This document shows positions 22,933 to 35,675 of a stretch of 64,000 bases of DNA, in pieces. Numbering within the stretch: position 1 is the stretch's first letter; every line of letters begins with the position of its first letter. Both the position numbers and the translations under genes were made by a program. The notes under the pieces are model-generated. The model saw only the letters and a list, made by a program, of their open reading frames with translations, was not told the DNA's origin and did no database searches. The DNA lies in contig CM053813.1 in the NCBI GenBank assembly GCA_028671895.1, forward strand, positions 45,106,501-45,170,500, given 5' to 3'. The stretch comes from Oenanthe sinensis (taxonomy: Eukaryota; Streptophyta; Magnoliopsida; Apiales; Apiaceae).

Positions 22933-25302
22933 CTGACACATTCCTTTTGTGAGATGACCTGCCAATCGAAGTATTCTGATAGAAGCGAGTCCTTCCAACC
23001 CTTCAATATATGTCAAACCGCCTAGAATCTCTGTCAAAGCTCTGCATCCTGAAAGGTCCAATGTCTCCAAGTGTTTCAAATTGGATAGATTTGGTAATCT
23101 TTCCAGAGATATACAATTAAATGCATATATACTTTTCAGATTAGGAGGAAGCTTTGGAAGAGTTTTAAGCTTCTCGTTATCCCTTAGATCCGACTCAACA
23201 AGCTCAGTAAGACTTCCAATTGAATCTGGCAATTTTGAAACTCTTAATCCGCTCATTCTAATCTTTTTTAAAGATTCAATGTTCCCAATTGCCATTGGCA
23301 AAGTATCCAGACTACGGCAGCTATCAATATTAAGAAATTCCAACGATCTCAGGTTGCATATTGTGTCCGGGAGAGTTTCAAGCTTCTCGTTATGGCTTAA
23401 ATCCAACTCAACAAGCTTACTAAGATTTCCGATCGAATTTGGCAATTTCGAAACAGTTAGCCCACTCAAAATAAGCTCTTTTAAGGCTTCAATGTCCCCG
23501 AACGCCATAGGCAAAGTTTCCAAACTACTGCAACTATCAAGATTAAGAACTTCCAATGATCTCAGGTTGCAAATGGTGTCCGGAAGAGTTTTAAGTTTCC
23601 TGTTATTGCTTACATCCAACTCAACAAGCTTAGGAAGATATCCAATCGATTTAGGTAAATGTGAAACAGTTAGTCCACCGGCATTGAGCTTAGTTAGGGA
23701 TTTAATGTTGCCCAATTTTATAGGCAAAAATTCCAGACTATTGCACTGGCTAATAGTTAGGACTTGCAATGCTCTCAACTTGCAGATGGTGTCCGGAAGC
23801 CTTTTTAGCTTCACACACCCATACAAATCTAAGGAAACAAGACTCCCCAAGCATCCGATTGACAGGTGGACCTCCTTCAAGCTTTTACAGCCCTTGAGAT
23901 TTAAAGTTTCAAGATATGGTAACTCAATGAAGTCTGGAGTTGTAACTAAATCTTCAGAGTTTGCCATATTTAGATTCTTCAACTTTCCAAAAACACGTGG
24001 CACCTGTAACATTAGTAACAATGAGTGCAAATGTGAGAAATCTAATCTCCGTTCACCATAGAAATTCTCATCCGTGTACAATAATACTCAAAAGTACATA
24101 CCATGTTCGGCTCCCAGATTGCTGTCAGACTGCTATAAGGCAACTCAAGTGTAACAAGTTCTTGTGGGTAAAAGTCTGAAGGGAAACATTTCAGAGGGCA
24201 AGAACAACAACGGAACCACCTTAACTCTTTGAATGCCTGATCAAAGCTTCCAGTGAAATTTACCATGTCAAGGTAAAGAAGCCTTAATTTACTCATCCTT
24301 TTAAATGTTTCCCCGGTGAAAGATTCTCCCCGATGTGCATTCCATCCAAATTGAGTAATAATACCCTGAATTGCTTCCGTTCCCTAACAAACACACACAC
24401 ATCAGTAAAAAATGGTTGACAACCAATGTTTTTAAACACATATGTTTCAGATATGATGGCCATTTATATGCATAGACTCATAACAAGGAAGAATGGACGA
24501 AGTGACATATCATATAAATGAGAAATTATTGTGTGTATGCTGAATTTACCTGGTTCGTCTTCAGCACGTCACATATATCTGTTGATAACCATAATCTACT
24601 ATGTTTGCCGGGCTCATCAGTAGAGTTATTACGTGCAATTTTTCTTCCAATTTGCTGAAGCAGATGATCCATCTCCAACACATCACAATCATTGATGTTG
24701 AGTAAACATCTCTTTTTCAGAAGATCAATATTATGATCGATGTTGGAATAATAGGTTTTGAGTATTTGAACAACCTCTTTTCCGTTCCATCCGATGAAAA
24801 AGCAAGCAATGTCTAGGAATATATCTTGTAGCTCAGGATCAACCAATTTCAACTCATCAAAGCCAGTCTCATTTTTTTTCACAACATCTCTAGTTTGAGT
24901 CTCTGTTTTATACAACAGATGAATTCCAACCATTTCTACATTAATTCCGGCTGTAAATTCAATTATATGATCGTCATCTGAGACCGAGAATATTGATTTT
25001 GGCACTATTACAATCAGATTAGGACTAGAAATACCATGCGTGTGTCTCCATATAAAACCACTTGTAGTATTCTTAACGGAATAACTTAATGGTATCCCTG
25101 AGTTATAAAAACAAAGAATGAGGCCCATGAAATTGTGGGACTCATTTGGCAGCAGCTGTGCATACAGTACTGTTGAGTAGAGGTTACTACTTGATTGCCC
25201 AGTCCAATACGGTGATTCACTAATCCAATCAAGCTCACCTTCCCAATTTTGAGTTTTCCAGTAAACATTAATCTCAATCTCATGCCCAAATTGAGAATAC
25301 AT
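22933..25302 (-). CDS. NLR module 2: open C-JID/WHD-linker-LRR unit
   Basis: Three exons are open and all phase 0. Exon a (24550-25302, 251 codons) follows TTTTTTTAACAG and begins MYSQFGHEIEINV. It carries a C-JID-like domain (LLPNESHNFMGLILCF, YSVKNTTSGFIW, IVPKSIFSV, GIHLLYKTE) fused to the end of an NB-ARC (DPELQDIFLDIACFFIG, LKKRCLLNIND, MDHLLQQIGRKIA, KHSRLWL). Exon b (24102-24383, 94 codons) is the usual TNL linker (GTEAIQGII, MSKLRLLYLD, LKCFPSDFYPQELVTLELP). Exon c (22933-24003, 357 codons) holds about 14 LRRs and ends CAG|GTTTGC. TIR, P-loop, kinase-2 and GLPL are absent. Without further splicing it would end near 22882. It may be transcribed from its own promoter, spliced to neighbours, or be silent. 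Confidence 0.65.
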
Positions 25303-25386
25303 CTGTTAAAAAAATATTATTAATAAGAAAAAATTTATATATGATCAAACTGATTTAAGATATATTTAAAAATGTTTATATATAAT

Positions 25387-26091
25387 AGACTTAATTGCAG
25401 TTTACACCCCTTAATTTTAAACAAAATACACTTTGAAATCTATACTTTATTTAAATACATTTTACATTCCCAATGTTTCTAACCCATTATGTTTTGCATC
25501 CTTTTCATCTAATATCACCTTTAATATTAAATTTTATAAGAGTAATTTAGATATAATATTTTTTAATAATTAGATTGATCAATACATACAAAAGGGTTTA
25601 TTATTAATAAATTATTTAATCTTAAATTTATATTTCTCTTCTTCTTCTTCTTGAACCCATTCTATTCTCAAATCATTTAATCCTTATTTCACATTTCTTT
25701 TTTTCTTTTACTTTTTTTTCTTGTCAATGACCGAAAAATATTTATGCTCGCCGTTTAAATGGGTTGTTAAACAAACTACTTGGACTTGTAAGTCATGGTA
25801 AGTCATCGGTTTGTTAGTTGTGTTAATTGTAAATGCAATTTTTTCCAGTACAATTATGAGATCAAGCTCAAAGAATTATATTAATTAGAATAATTAAAAT
25901 TTTATAAATTGTGAATCTGAAATTTTCACTAGAAAATGGAAAAAAAGGAGATGAAAAGTGACAAAATCTTGTTTTAAATGCAACAAAAGTTCTAATTGCT
26001 AATTATGACGTGAATTTTTAGGATTTAGAGCAAAAAGTGGAAGATGTCGTTTGAAAAGAGAGAAAATGTAAATTGTAAAGTGAATATTCAA

Positions 26092-26141
<50 letters not shown>

Positions 26142-26326
26142 CTGAAAAAAGTTCTAATTTGTCCTCACTAATTAGCATTAACGGTAAAAAAAAATAGCAA
26201 CAATTTGTAAAAAAGATGCAAAAAGTAACGGGTTATAAATATGAGATGCAAAGTGTATTTAAGGGTATTATAGATACTAAAGTGTATTTAGACTAAAGTT
26301 AAGGGATACAAAATACAATTAAGTCT
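25387..26326. mobile_element. Long-TIR DNA element in the cluster
   Basis: The left end (agacttaattgcagtttaca) and the inverse of the right end (agacttaattgtattttgta) start an imperfect terminal inverted repeat of about 50 bases. Both then include a cccttaa(t/c)ttta and an atacacttt block. The flanks share atataat on both sides. The interior is AT-rich with a (TG)n(TA)n run at 26092-26140 and no ORF. It fits a non-autonomous cut-and-paste element whose superfamily is uncertain. It lies upstream of the C-JID exon of module 2. Confidence 0.6.
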
Positions 26327-28043
26327 ATATAATAATAAACCAAATTATATTAATGTTTTTGCATCTTAAATGTTAACATCCATGTTAAAAATAAAAATCA
26401 CTATTATTTTAAAACAAAATGAGTAATGATGTGTCTCCTTTACATTATTGCATTATTGCAAGCCATTATTCAAGTCACAGTTTCATAAAAATTAAAATTG
26501 TACATAATCAGCCCTATAACACCTATTCACCCTTTTAGGTGTATTTACATATTTTTATTTTATATTTTAAAGTTGGGTTATAAATGATATTGAAAAATTA
26601 AACATGTTTATTTTATTGCAGTGATAATAGAAAAATATTTAATTTTATCTCACTTTATCTCGATAGAATTAATATATTTCTTACACACACATATATAAAA
26701 TATTAAATTATTTATTTATTAATCAATTTATAAAATATTATTTTAACTAATTTATATAGTATTTTAATTATTTATTTAAAACTATAAAATTAATTCCTTA
26801 TAAAATTAATTCATTATATTTATTTTATATAACTAATATACATATATATATTTATGTTTTGTAATATATTTATATAAATATAAATTTTAGTATTTTATAA
26901 TTTTGGGTATTTTATAAAACATTTTTTTGATGTTATGTAATCAGTTTTATTCGTGTTATGTATACCCCCCCTTTTTTTGTAATATGTATTGTATTGTTTA
27001 TCTTTTTATAATTATAATTTTAAAAGTTAAAAAAATATAAATATAATAGATAAAATAAGTTAATTGATAAATAAATATAATAATAAAAATATTATAAAAA
27101 TAATTTTTTTGGATCGAAACAAGCCTACACTATTTAATACTTATAATATGTTGTAAACTCTCAAACAATTAGCATAATACATCAAATCGAACAATCTAAC
27201 TCAGAGATTAGTTAAAATGTGTAACTAATCTTAAAAGATAATTTTTTTTAAAATGAACAAAAAATTATATGAGATTTGAGATCGATTAGATGATTGTATA
27301 TAGATAAATTAAAAATATCATATTAAATATTAAAATATAAGTTGATATAACAAAAAATATGAATTAAAAACATAGTAATTGGGCTACATGATGACAAAAG
27401 ATATATAATTGATTAATTGAACTTTAATTTTTGAATTTCGGAATCTAAAATTTAAAAATAAATTTATTTTATGTATACAAGTTATTTGAATTTGTGTAAA
27501 ATGAAAATTATATAGAATTTATATATTAATTTATTAAATTAAAACATAAAAACTAGTGTTGAGACGGTTTGCGGGCCGATAATATTTATGATCCAAGAAA
27601 AGATTAAATTTTAAATTTAGAATTCTGTATAATATTTAACTATATCGTAAATGTATTACAAAAAATATTATATTATAATTATAAAAATTATTAATACAGT
27701 TACTCGTTTGAACTCTAAATGGATTAGAATATATTTATTTGTACTAAAAAGTGAATTTTTAAAATATAATTACCTTCAAAATAAATATATTATGATGCTA
27801 TTCATATTTAAATACATGATTAATAATTTATAGATTTTAATTAATTTATCAATTTTGGAATATCCTTAAATTTTAATAAATTATCAATAATTAATATATA
27901 TATATTATTATTTTAAATTAAATTAGTACTTAATCTATTAATAATTTATTAAATCAGTCAATTTTATTTGATGGAAACGAGAGCTATTCACTAAAAAAAA
28001 TCAATTATATTTGATCAATTGAGTTTGAGATGAGTTTGAGAAC
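26327..28043. other. AT-rich spacer between NLR modules 1 and 2
   Basis: No gene or defined element was recognised. The stretch would be the intron between the LRR exon of module 1 and the C-JID/WHD exon of module 2 if the cluster were co-transcribed. A short polypyrimidine/polypurine switch occurs near 26960-26980. Confidence 0.4.
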
Positions 28044-30706
28044 CTGACAGTGGTTTGGTGAGATTATATTTCAACAACGGAAGTTTATCATCTCCAAAGC
28101 GAAGTATTCTGATTGAAGCTAGTGCCTCCAAGACTTGTGTCAAATCCAAACCCAAACATTCTCTCAAATCAAGCTCACGTAATGCAGTGAGTTCTTCCAA
28201 GCCTTGAATCTCTGTCAATGTCTTACAAGTTGCAAGATACAATTCCTCCAGCTGTTTCAAATTGGATAGATTTGGCATTCTTTCCATATTCCAACATTTA
28301 GATGCATTTATACTTTTCAGATTAGGAGGAAGTTTTGGAATGGAAAGCAGATGCTCACAAGAATCAAGATCAAGTATCTGTAGGTTTGACAGCTGACTAA
28401 AACCAGATTGCTCTCATACTGAGTCTAACAAGTTCTTGCGGGTAAAAGTCTGAGGGTAAACATTTCAGAGGGCTACAATCCAACAGAGCCATCTCAGTTC
28501 TTTGAATGCCTGTTCGAAGCTTCCGGTGAAATTTACCTTCTTGGGGTAAAAGAATCTTAATTTACTATCCTTTTAAATGTTTCCATAAAATTTACCTTCT
28601 TGGGGTAAAAGAATCTTATAAACTTTCCAATCGAAGTATTCTGATAGAAGCGAGTCCTTCCAAACCTTGAATATATGTCAAACAAGCTTAGTAAGACTTC
28701 CAATTGAATCTGGCAATTTCGAAACAGTTAATCTGCTCAAACTAATATTTTTTAGGGATTCAATGTTCCCAATTGCCATTGGCAAAGCTTTCAGACTTCT
28801 GCAACTATCAATATTAAGACATTCCAATGATCTCAGGTTGCGTATGGTGTCCGGAAGAGTTTCAAGCCATTTGTTATCGCTTAGATCCAACTCAACAAGC
28901 TTACTAAGACTTCCGATCGAATCTGGCAATTTCGAAACAGTTACCCAACTAAAAATAAGCTCTTTTAAGGCTTCAATGTCCCCGAATGCCTTAGGCAAAG
29001 CTTTCAGACTACTGCAATGATCAAGATTAAGAACTTCCAATGATCTCAGCAGGTTGCAAATGGTGTCCGTAAGAGTTTTAAGTTTCCTGTTATTGCTTAC
29101 ATCCAACTCAACAAGCTTAGGAAGATATCCAATCGATTTAGGTAAATGTGAAACAGTTAGTCCACCGGCATTGAGCTTAGTTAGGGATTTAATGTTGCCC
29201 AATTTTATAGGCAAAAATTTCAGACTATTGCACTGGCTAATAGTTAGGACTTGCAATGCTTTCAACTTGCAGATGGTGTCCGGAAGCCTTTTTAGCTTCA
29301 CACACCCATACAAATCTAAGGAAACAAGACTCCCCAAGCATCCGATTGACAGGTGGACCTCCTTCAAGGTTTTACAGCCCTTGAGATTTAAAGTTTCAAG
29401 ACATGGTAATTTAATGAAGTCTGGAGTTGTAACTAAATCTTCAGAATTTGCCATATTTAGATTCTTTTAACTTTCCAAAAACACGTGGCACCTGTAACAT
29501 TAGTAACAATGAGTGCAAATGTGCGAAATCAAATCACCGTTCACCATAGGAATTCTCATACGTGTACAATAATACTCAAAAGTAAGTACCATGTTAAGCT
29601 CCCAGATTGCTGTCATACTGCTATAAGGCAACTCAAGTGTAACAAGTTCTTGTGGGTAAAAGTCTGAAGGGAAACATTTCAGAGGGCACCTATAACAATG
29701 AAACCACCTTAACTCTTTGAATGCCTGATCAAAGCTTACGGTGAAATTTACCTTGTTGAGGTAAAGAAATCTTAATTTACTCATCCTTTTAAATGTTTCC
29801 ATTGTGAAAGATTCTCCCCAAAGAGCATCCTTTTCTAATTGAATGTAAAGATTGCGTAAAATAATACCTTGAATTGCTTCCGTTCCCTAACAAAAACACG
29901 CACACTGTTACAAATGGAAGTGTAGATCATCAACAAGCAAACTTGTCATCAGGCTTTAGTGACAAGAGCGAAGAGCAAGATAAACAGAGTATACAGAGAA
30001 GGATGCCGAGCTGGAAGACCTTATAATACTAAATGAGCTAAGAAACTCAAAAAGACAAGTAAGAGAACCCATGTGGCTAAAAGATTTCTCAAGAGGCAAG
30101 AAGCACTAGTATAGCCACAAGTCCACTACCATATCACTTGACACGTGTGTGAAAATCTAAAGTGTAAAGACATAACAACTGTAGGGCAGAGATCTGTTTT
30201 ACTATTTTTCTTTGTGTTTATTATATCAACTGAGGCTTGCTATATTCGTGAATGAAATTTATTTCTCTTTTATCCCTAACTTCTCTCTATAGTCTATGCT
30301 GAGACTTAAAATCAGCTTCACGCCTTCACACACACACATCAATAAAAAAAAAGTTGACGTTTAATGTTTTTGAACACATGTGTTCCAAATATGATGGCCA
30401 TTTATATGCATAGATTCATAAGGAGGAAGAATTGACTTATCATATAAATTCATGAGAAATCATTGTGTATATGCTGAATTTACCTGGTTGTTCTTCAACA
30501 CGTTGCATATATCTACTATGTTTGGCGGGGTCATCAGGAGAGTTATTACGTGCAATTTTTCTTCCAATTTGCTGAACAATAGGTTTTGAGTATTTGAACA
30601 ACCTCTTTTGCCTTCCATCCGATGAAAAAGCAAGCAATATCTAGGAATATGTATTGTAGCTCAGGATCAACCAATTTCAACGCATCAAAGCTAGTTTCAT
30701 GTTTTT
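28044..30706 (-). pseudogene. NLR module 1: decayed WHD, linker and scrambled LRR
   Basis: Downstream of the C-JID exon of TNL-A the same exon continues, one base out of frame, as a winged-helix segment (DPELQYIFLDIACFFIG). It has a deletion of about 120 bases between QILKTY and QQIGRKIA and ends at a donor at 30484. The linker exon (29590-29886, 99 codons) is open. The LRR exon is nearly identical to module 2 but has a one-base insertion near 29467. Near 28440-28680 it is interrupted by linker-exon fragments, with a 31-base motif (aaatttaccttcttggggta...) repeated at about 28530 and 28590. A last LRR piece (28044-28430) ends CAG|GTTCTC. A 425-bp LTR-like insertion splits the first intron. 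It is a pseudogene. Confidence 0.75.
29906..30330. mobile_element. Probable solo LTR inserted in module 1
   Basis: Modules 2 and 3 have only a CA-rich tract between the linker acceptor and the rest of the intron. Module 1 has 425 extra bases there, starting tgttacaaatgg and ending cgccttcaca, flanked by cacac on both sides. TG...CA ends with a 5-base duplication are the marks of an LTR retrotransposon, and a lone copy of this size fits a solo LTR or TRIM. The duplication lies within a CA repeat, so it is not fully independent evidence. No internal coding region is present. Confidence 0.6.
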
Positions 30707-33700
30707 TCACAGCATCTTCAATAGTTCAGTCTCCGTGTTATACAGTAGATGAATCCCAATTATTTTGAAACCTTTACCGACTGTGAATTCAATTATATGG
30801 TCGTCATCTGCAACCGAGAATATTGATTTTGGCACTATCACAACCGTCCCAACTGGTTCAAATAAAAAATAAACGTCATCTACATTTAAAATTGGTTCAC
30901 TCCATATAAAACCACTTGTAGTATTCTTAACGGAATAACGAACATCATCATCTCCATCATCTCCACCATCTCCATCTCCACCATCTCCATCATCTCCATC
31001 TTCAAAACAAAGAATGAGGCCCATGAAATTGTGCGACTGATTTGGCAGCAGATGTGCATTCACTTTTCTTGACTCTGACTTATTTGATTGCCCAGTCCAA
31101 TAAGGTGATTCATTAATCCAATCAAGGGAATTTTCCCAATTTTCAGCGCAAACTCTAATCTCACGTCCAAATTTAGAATACATCTGTTATCAACAAAACA
31201 TAAACATAATATGATCATTGTTAATTTTATAAAACAAATTTAAAAATATTTATATTAAGTAATACTGTAATTATATATTTAAAGACTTATTTAAATATAT
31301 ATTTTATAGTACATGTGTTATGAACATAATTTAAAAATAAAGCAGGTTACTATATGTTCTTTTACCCATGATTACCTAAAAATCACCATCCAATTAAATA
31401 TTTAACAATACTAATGATTAATAATATTTCCTTTATTTTTTTATTTATCATTTTGACTTTTAACATATATATTGAGTTATTGACTGTATAGTAAAAATTA
31501 TTATTTTTAATTAATTTTTTTTATAAATCAGAAAAACCAATTTTCAAAAATAATAATTTTAATTATGTGATCAAAACTCCTAAAAATATGTGTCAGAAAA
31601 TTAAACGTCAAATAATAAAAAATAGAGGAAGTATTAATAATAAAATTAATTATCAAAAATAAAGATACCAAAATATCGATCTTTAAATAATATTGAAGAA
31701 AATTAGGTCATACGGGTGACCCTATATAAAAGAAGGTCATGGTCCCTGACAATCCAAGTTAACGATGTGATTTTGCCGTTGAATGGAATGACATGGAACC
31801 AGGAATGGTCCAGATTTAAAAAAAAATCATGTTTTTTAACTAAGGAAAGACAGCTTTTTCGCTATTTTTTCCCAAGAAAAGGGACTTTTATCGAAACGAC
31901 ATATGTTTAAGTACAAAAACGAGATTACCCTTTCTCGCTTAAAAACCGTGAAAAGCCGGGATTTTAAAACTAACAATTTCCCTATCTATTATTATAATTT
32001 TAATTTATGAGTGAAACTTAAGAAATATGTGTTTATACTAACAATAATCTTAATTAATGCTTAGACTAATTTTTACTGACTTAAACTATTTTTTTATCAT
32101 TATATTTTCAAGTATATAATATTATTGTAATTTAAAAAATTTAAGTGAATTGATTATGCAAATAATTTTATTAGATATCTGATTAACGTAAATAGTATAT
32201 TTAATATAAGCATACATTTCTTACGTTAAAAATATATAATACATCACTTAAAAAGATGAAAAATAAAATAAAATAAAAATAAAATATTCCTTATAATTTA
32301 TCTAAAAGTGTATCAAGATCTGATCTCCGTATCAAATCAAATTAATGATCATAATAATCATATCTATGATATAAATGACAGATTGCACTTGGTCTATTGG
32401 TGGAACTAGTCCCGTCAAAAAGACAAATGAATGGAGTGCAACGATTATTACTAATTCATGCATTTTATATAATATATACAATTGGTTGGCACTTAGCATA
32501 CAACTATACAACTGGTGTATGGGTTATAAAATTTATCTAAATTTCCCATCTTTTCGCAATTTTTTACCGAGTAAAGGTGAATTCGTTTCTTGTGTAAATA
32601 TATGTCATTTCAATAAAAGTCCCTTTTTTCAAAGAAAAACTCGAAAATACTATTCTTTTTCCTATTAAAAAGCACGAAAATAAAGAATTTTCTTTAAATC
32701 TGTACCGTTCCTGATTCCATTAAACGCCAAAAACACAACATGTTGGTCAACTAATCTCAGCGACATACTACTGTCAAGGACATGACCCATGAAAGAATAG
32801 GCCAACTCTGTCTCGTGTAATCCGTTCTATTTTAAATTGTATTGTAATTATATTATAAATTTTTATTGCATTTTCTATTATTAATTTATAAAAAATATAG
32901 GTTTTTTGTTAACGATAAAAAAATAATTTGCATTATATTATATTATATATAAATGTCATGTTTTCTAATATATTTTAATAGATAATAATAAAATATAATT
33001 AATTTATTTTTTAATAATTTTATTTTAATGTGATTCATTCATTTTATAAAAAAAGTGTTTATTTTGATTAACTATGAATATTTTAAAATAGTTTTGTTAT
33101 TAATAGATATTTCATATATAAAATATTAAAAATAGATTTTTTGTGAAGTTATTTTTTAATATTATAATTGAAATGTAATGAAGATAATAATATACTATTA
33201 TGTTAAAAAAAACTTGAAAGATAGATGTAAGGCTATTATGAGGACAATTAGTAAAAAATTGCTATTAAAAGTGTGCATAAATCAATTTAAGGTGTGTATA
33301 TATCATTGTCCATTATAATTTATATTTTATTAAAATTAGTCAATTTTGCATAGCCAATTTTATTTGAGTGGTATAAAAATAATCTAACTATAATTATTTT
33401 CATTAAATCTATTCATAATTTATTAAAACTATTCAAGTTTGTTTAAGAGAAAAAGGGCTATAATTTATTAAATTGTCAAAAATAAAAAAATTGTTTGCTT
33501 CTCATTTTTTCCAATAAATTCATATTTCTATATATATAATTTTTAATATTGGTTCAATATGAAATCAGGAGAGTTTGAGATGAGCAAACCTGACAGAGTT
33601 GTTTTGTGAGATTAAATTTCTCCAAATAAAGTATTCTGATGGAAATGAGTGCTTCCAAGCCTTGAATATACGTCAATCCCGGACAATTTCTCAAATCAAG

Positions 33701-35613
33701 TGATTTTAAAGCAGTGAGTTGTTCCAAGCCTTTAATATCCGTCAAATTCTCCCAACCGTTAAGGCCCAATCCCTGCAGCTGTTTCAAATTGGATAGATCT
33801 GGTAATCTTTCTAGAGATGAACAATCATTGGCCCAAATGGTTTTCAAATTAGGAGGAAAGCTTGGAATATCTGTCAATTTCCTACAACCGTTAAGGTCCA
33901 ATTCCTCCAGCTGTTTCAAATTGGATAGATCTGGTAATCTTTCTAGAGATGAACATTCATTGGCCCAAATGGTTTTCAAATTAGGAGGAAAGCTTGGAAT
34001 ATCTGTCAATTTGCTACAACCGTTAAGGCCCAATACCTCCAGCTGTTTCAAATTGGATAGATCTGGTAATCTTTCTAGAGATGAACATTCACCGGCCCAA
34101 ATGATTTTCAAATTAGGAGGAAAGCTTGGAATATCTGTCAATTTGCTACAACCGTTAAGGTCCAATACCTCCAGCTGTTTCAAATTGGATAGATCTGGTA
34201 ATCTTTCTAGAGATGAACATTCACCGGCCCAAATGATTTTCAAATTAGGAGGAAGTTTTGGAATGGAAAGCAGACTTCTACAGTGACTAAGATCAAGTAT
34301 CTGTAGGTTTGACAGCTGAGTAAAACCAGATGGCAGGGCAGTGATGTCACAACTGTTTAATTTCAATTCTTGCAATGATAATGCAATCTGGCTTGGTTCT
34401 ATATCAGGAAGCCTTCTTAACCTAGTAGCCCCAGATGCATCTAGCTTCCTCAACCTTGTAAGCTTCCACAGCTGATCCGGTAATCTTTCAAGTTCTAGAC
34501 ATCCATTAATATTAAGAACTTCCAGGGATCTTAGGTTGCAAATGGTGTCCGGAAGAGTTTCAAGCTTCTGGTTATAACTTAGATTCAACTCAACAAGCTT
34601 AGTAAGATGTCCAATTGAATCAGGTAACTCTGAAACAGGTAGCACTCTGGCATCGAGCTTAGTTAAGGATTCAATGTTGCCCAGTTGTATAGGCAAAGCT
34701 TCCAGACTAGAGCACTGGCTAATATTTAAAACTTCCAATGCTCTCAAACTGCAGATGCTGTCAGGAAGACTTCTTAGCTTTTTACAATCAAGCAAATTTA
34801 AGGAAACAAGCCTCCCTAAACTTCCAATTGATATGTGGACCTCCTCCAAGCTTGGACAAAACTCAAGATTTAAAGTTTCAAGGCAAGGTAATTTTGTGAA
34901 ATCTGGGGTTTCAGTTAAATTATAAGAACGCGACATGTTTAGAGTCTTCAACTTTCCAAAATCATGTGACACCTGTAACAATGAGTGCAAAGTGGAGAAA
35001 TAAAATTAGATTTTTATATACAAATTATCATATATAAGCAACAAAAATAATAACAGTACCTACCATATTCAGGTCCCACATTGTTCTCATACTGCTTGAA
35101 GGCAACTCAAGAATAACAAGTTTTTTGGGGCAAAAATCAGAAGGTAAGCATTTCAAAGGACAACGGTCCCAATAGAACACCCTCAAATCTTCAAATATAT
35201 GTTCAAAGCTTCCGGTGAGTTTTACATTACTCAAGTAAAGATATCTTAACTTACTCATCCATTTGAATGTTTCAGTAGTGAATGTTTCAGTAGTGAATGA
35301 TTCTCCCTTAAATACATCCTTGTCATAAATGTTGTAAGGGATGATACCTTCGATCACTTCTGTTCCCTGCCATACAAACATTTCAATATGAAAAGTTGAT
35401 GTCCTTTGTTTTAAATATAGATTGAAGAGAGAGACCAAAGAGGTAGAGAATTAGTTCCCTTGTGTCCCTTGAAAACATAGTTTCATCTTATGAGCAATTT
35501 TCTAAACATACACTTGTAACATACTCTTATAAAAGAAGGAAAAGTTGAGTAATATATCATATGAATAACAATCAGGGGAATCTAAGATCATTATATATAT
35601 ATATATATATATG

Positions 35614-35675
<62 letters not shown>

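Noticed and set aside
23081..24061. A 326-codon open frame on the plus strand opposite the module 2 LRR exon
   Set aside because: It is the antisense of a Leu-rich repeat exon, whose codon bias leaves the opposite frame open. Similar plus-strand frames mirror the LRR exons at 28.7-29.5 kb and 33.7-34.3 kb. No domain or splice context supports them.
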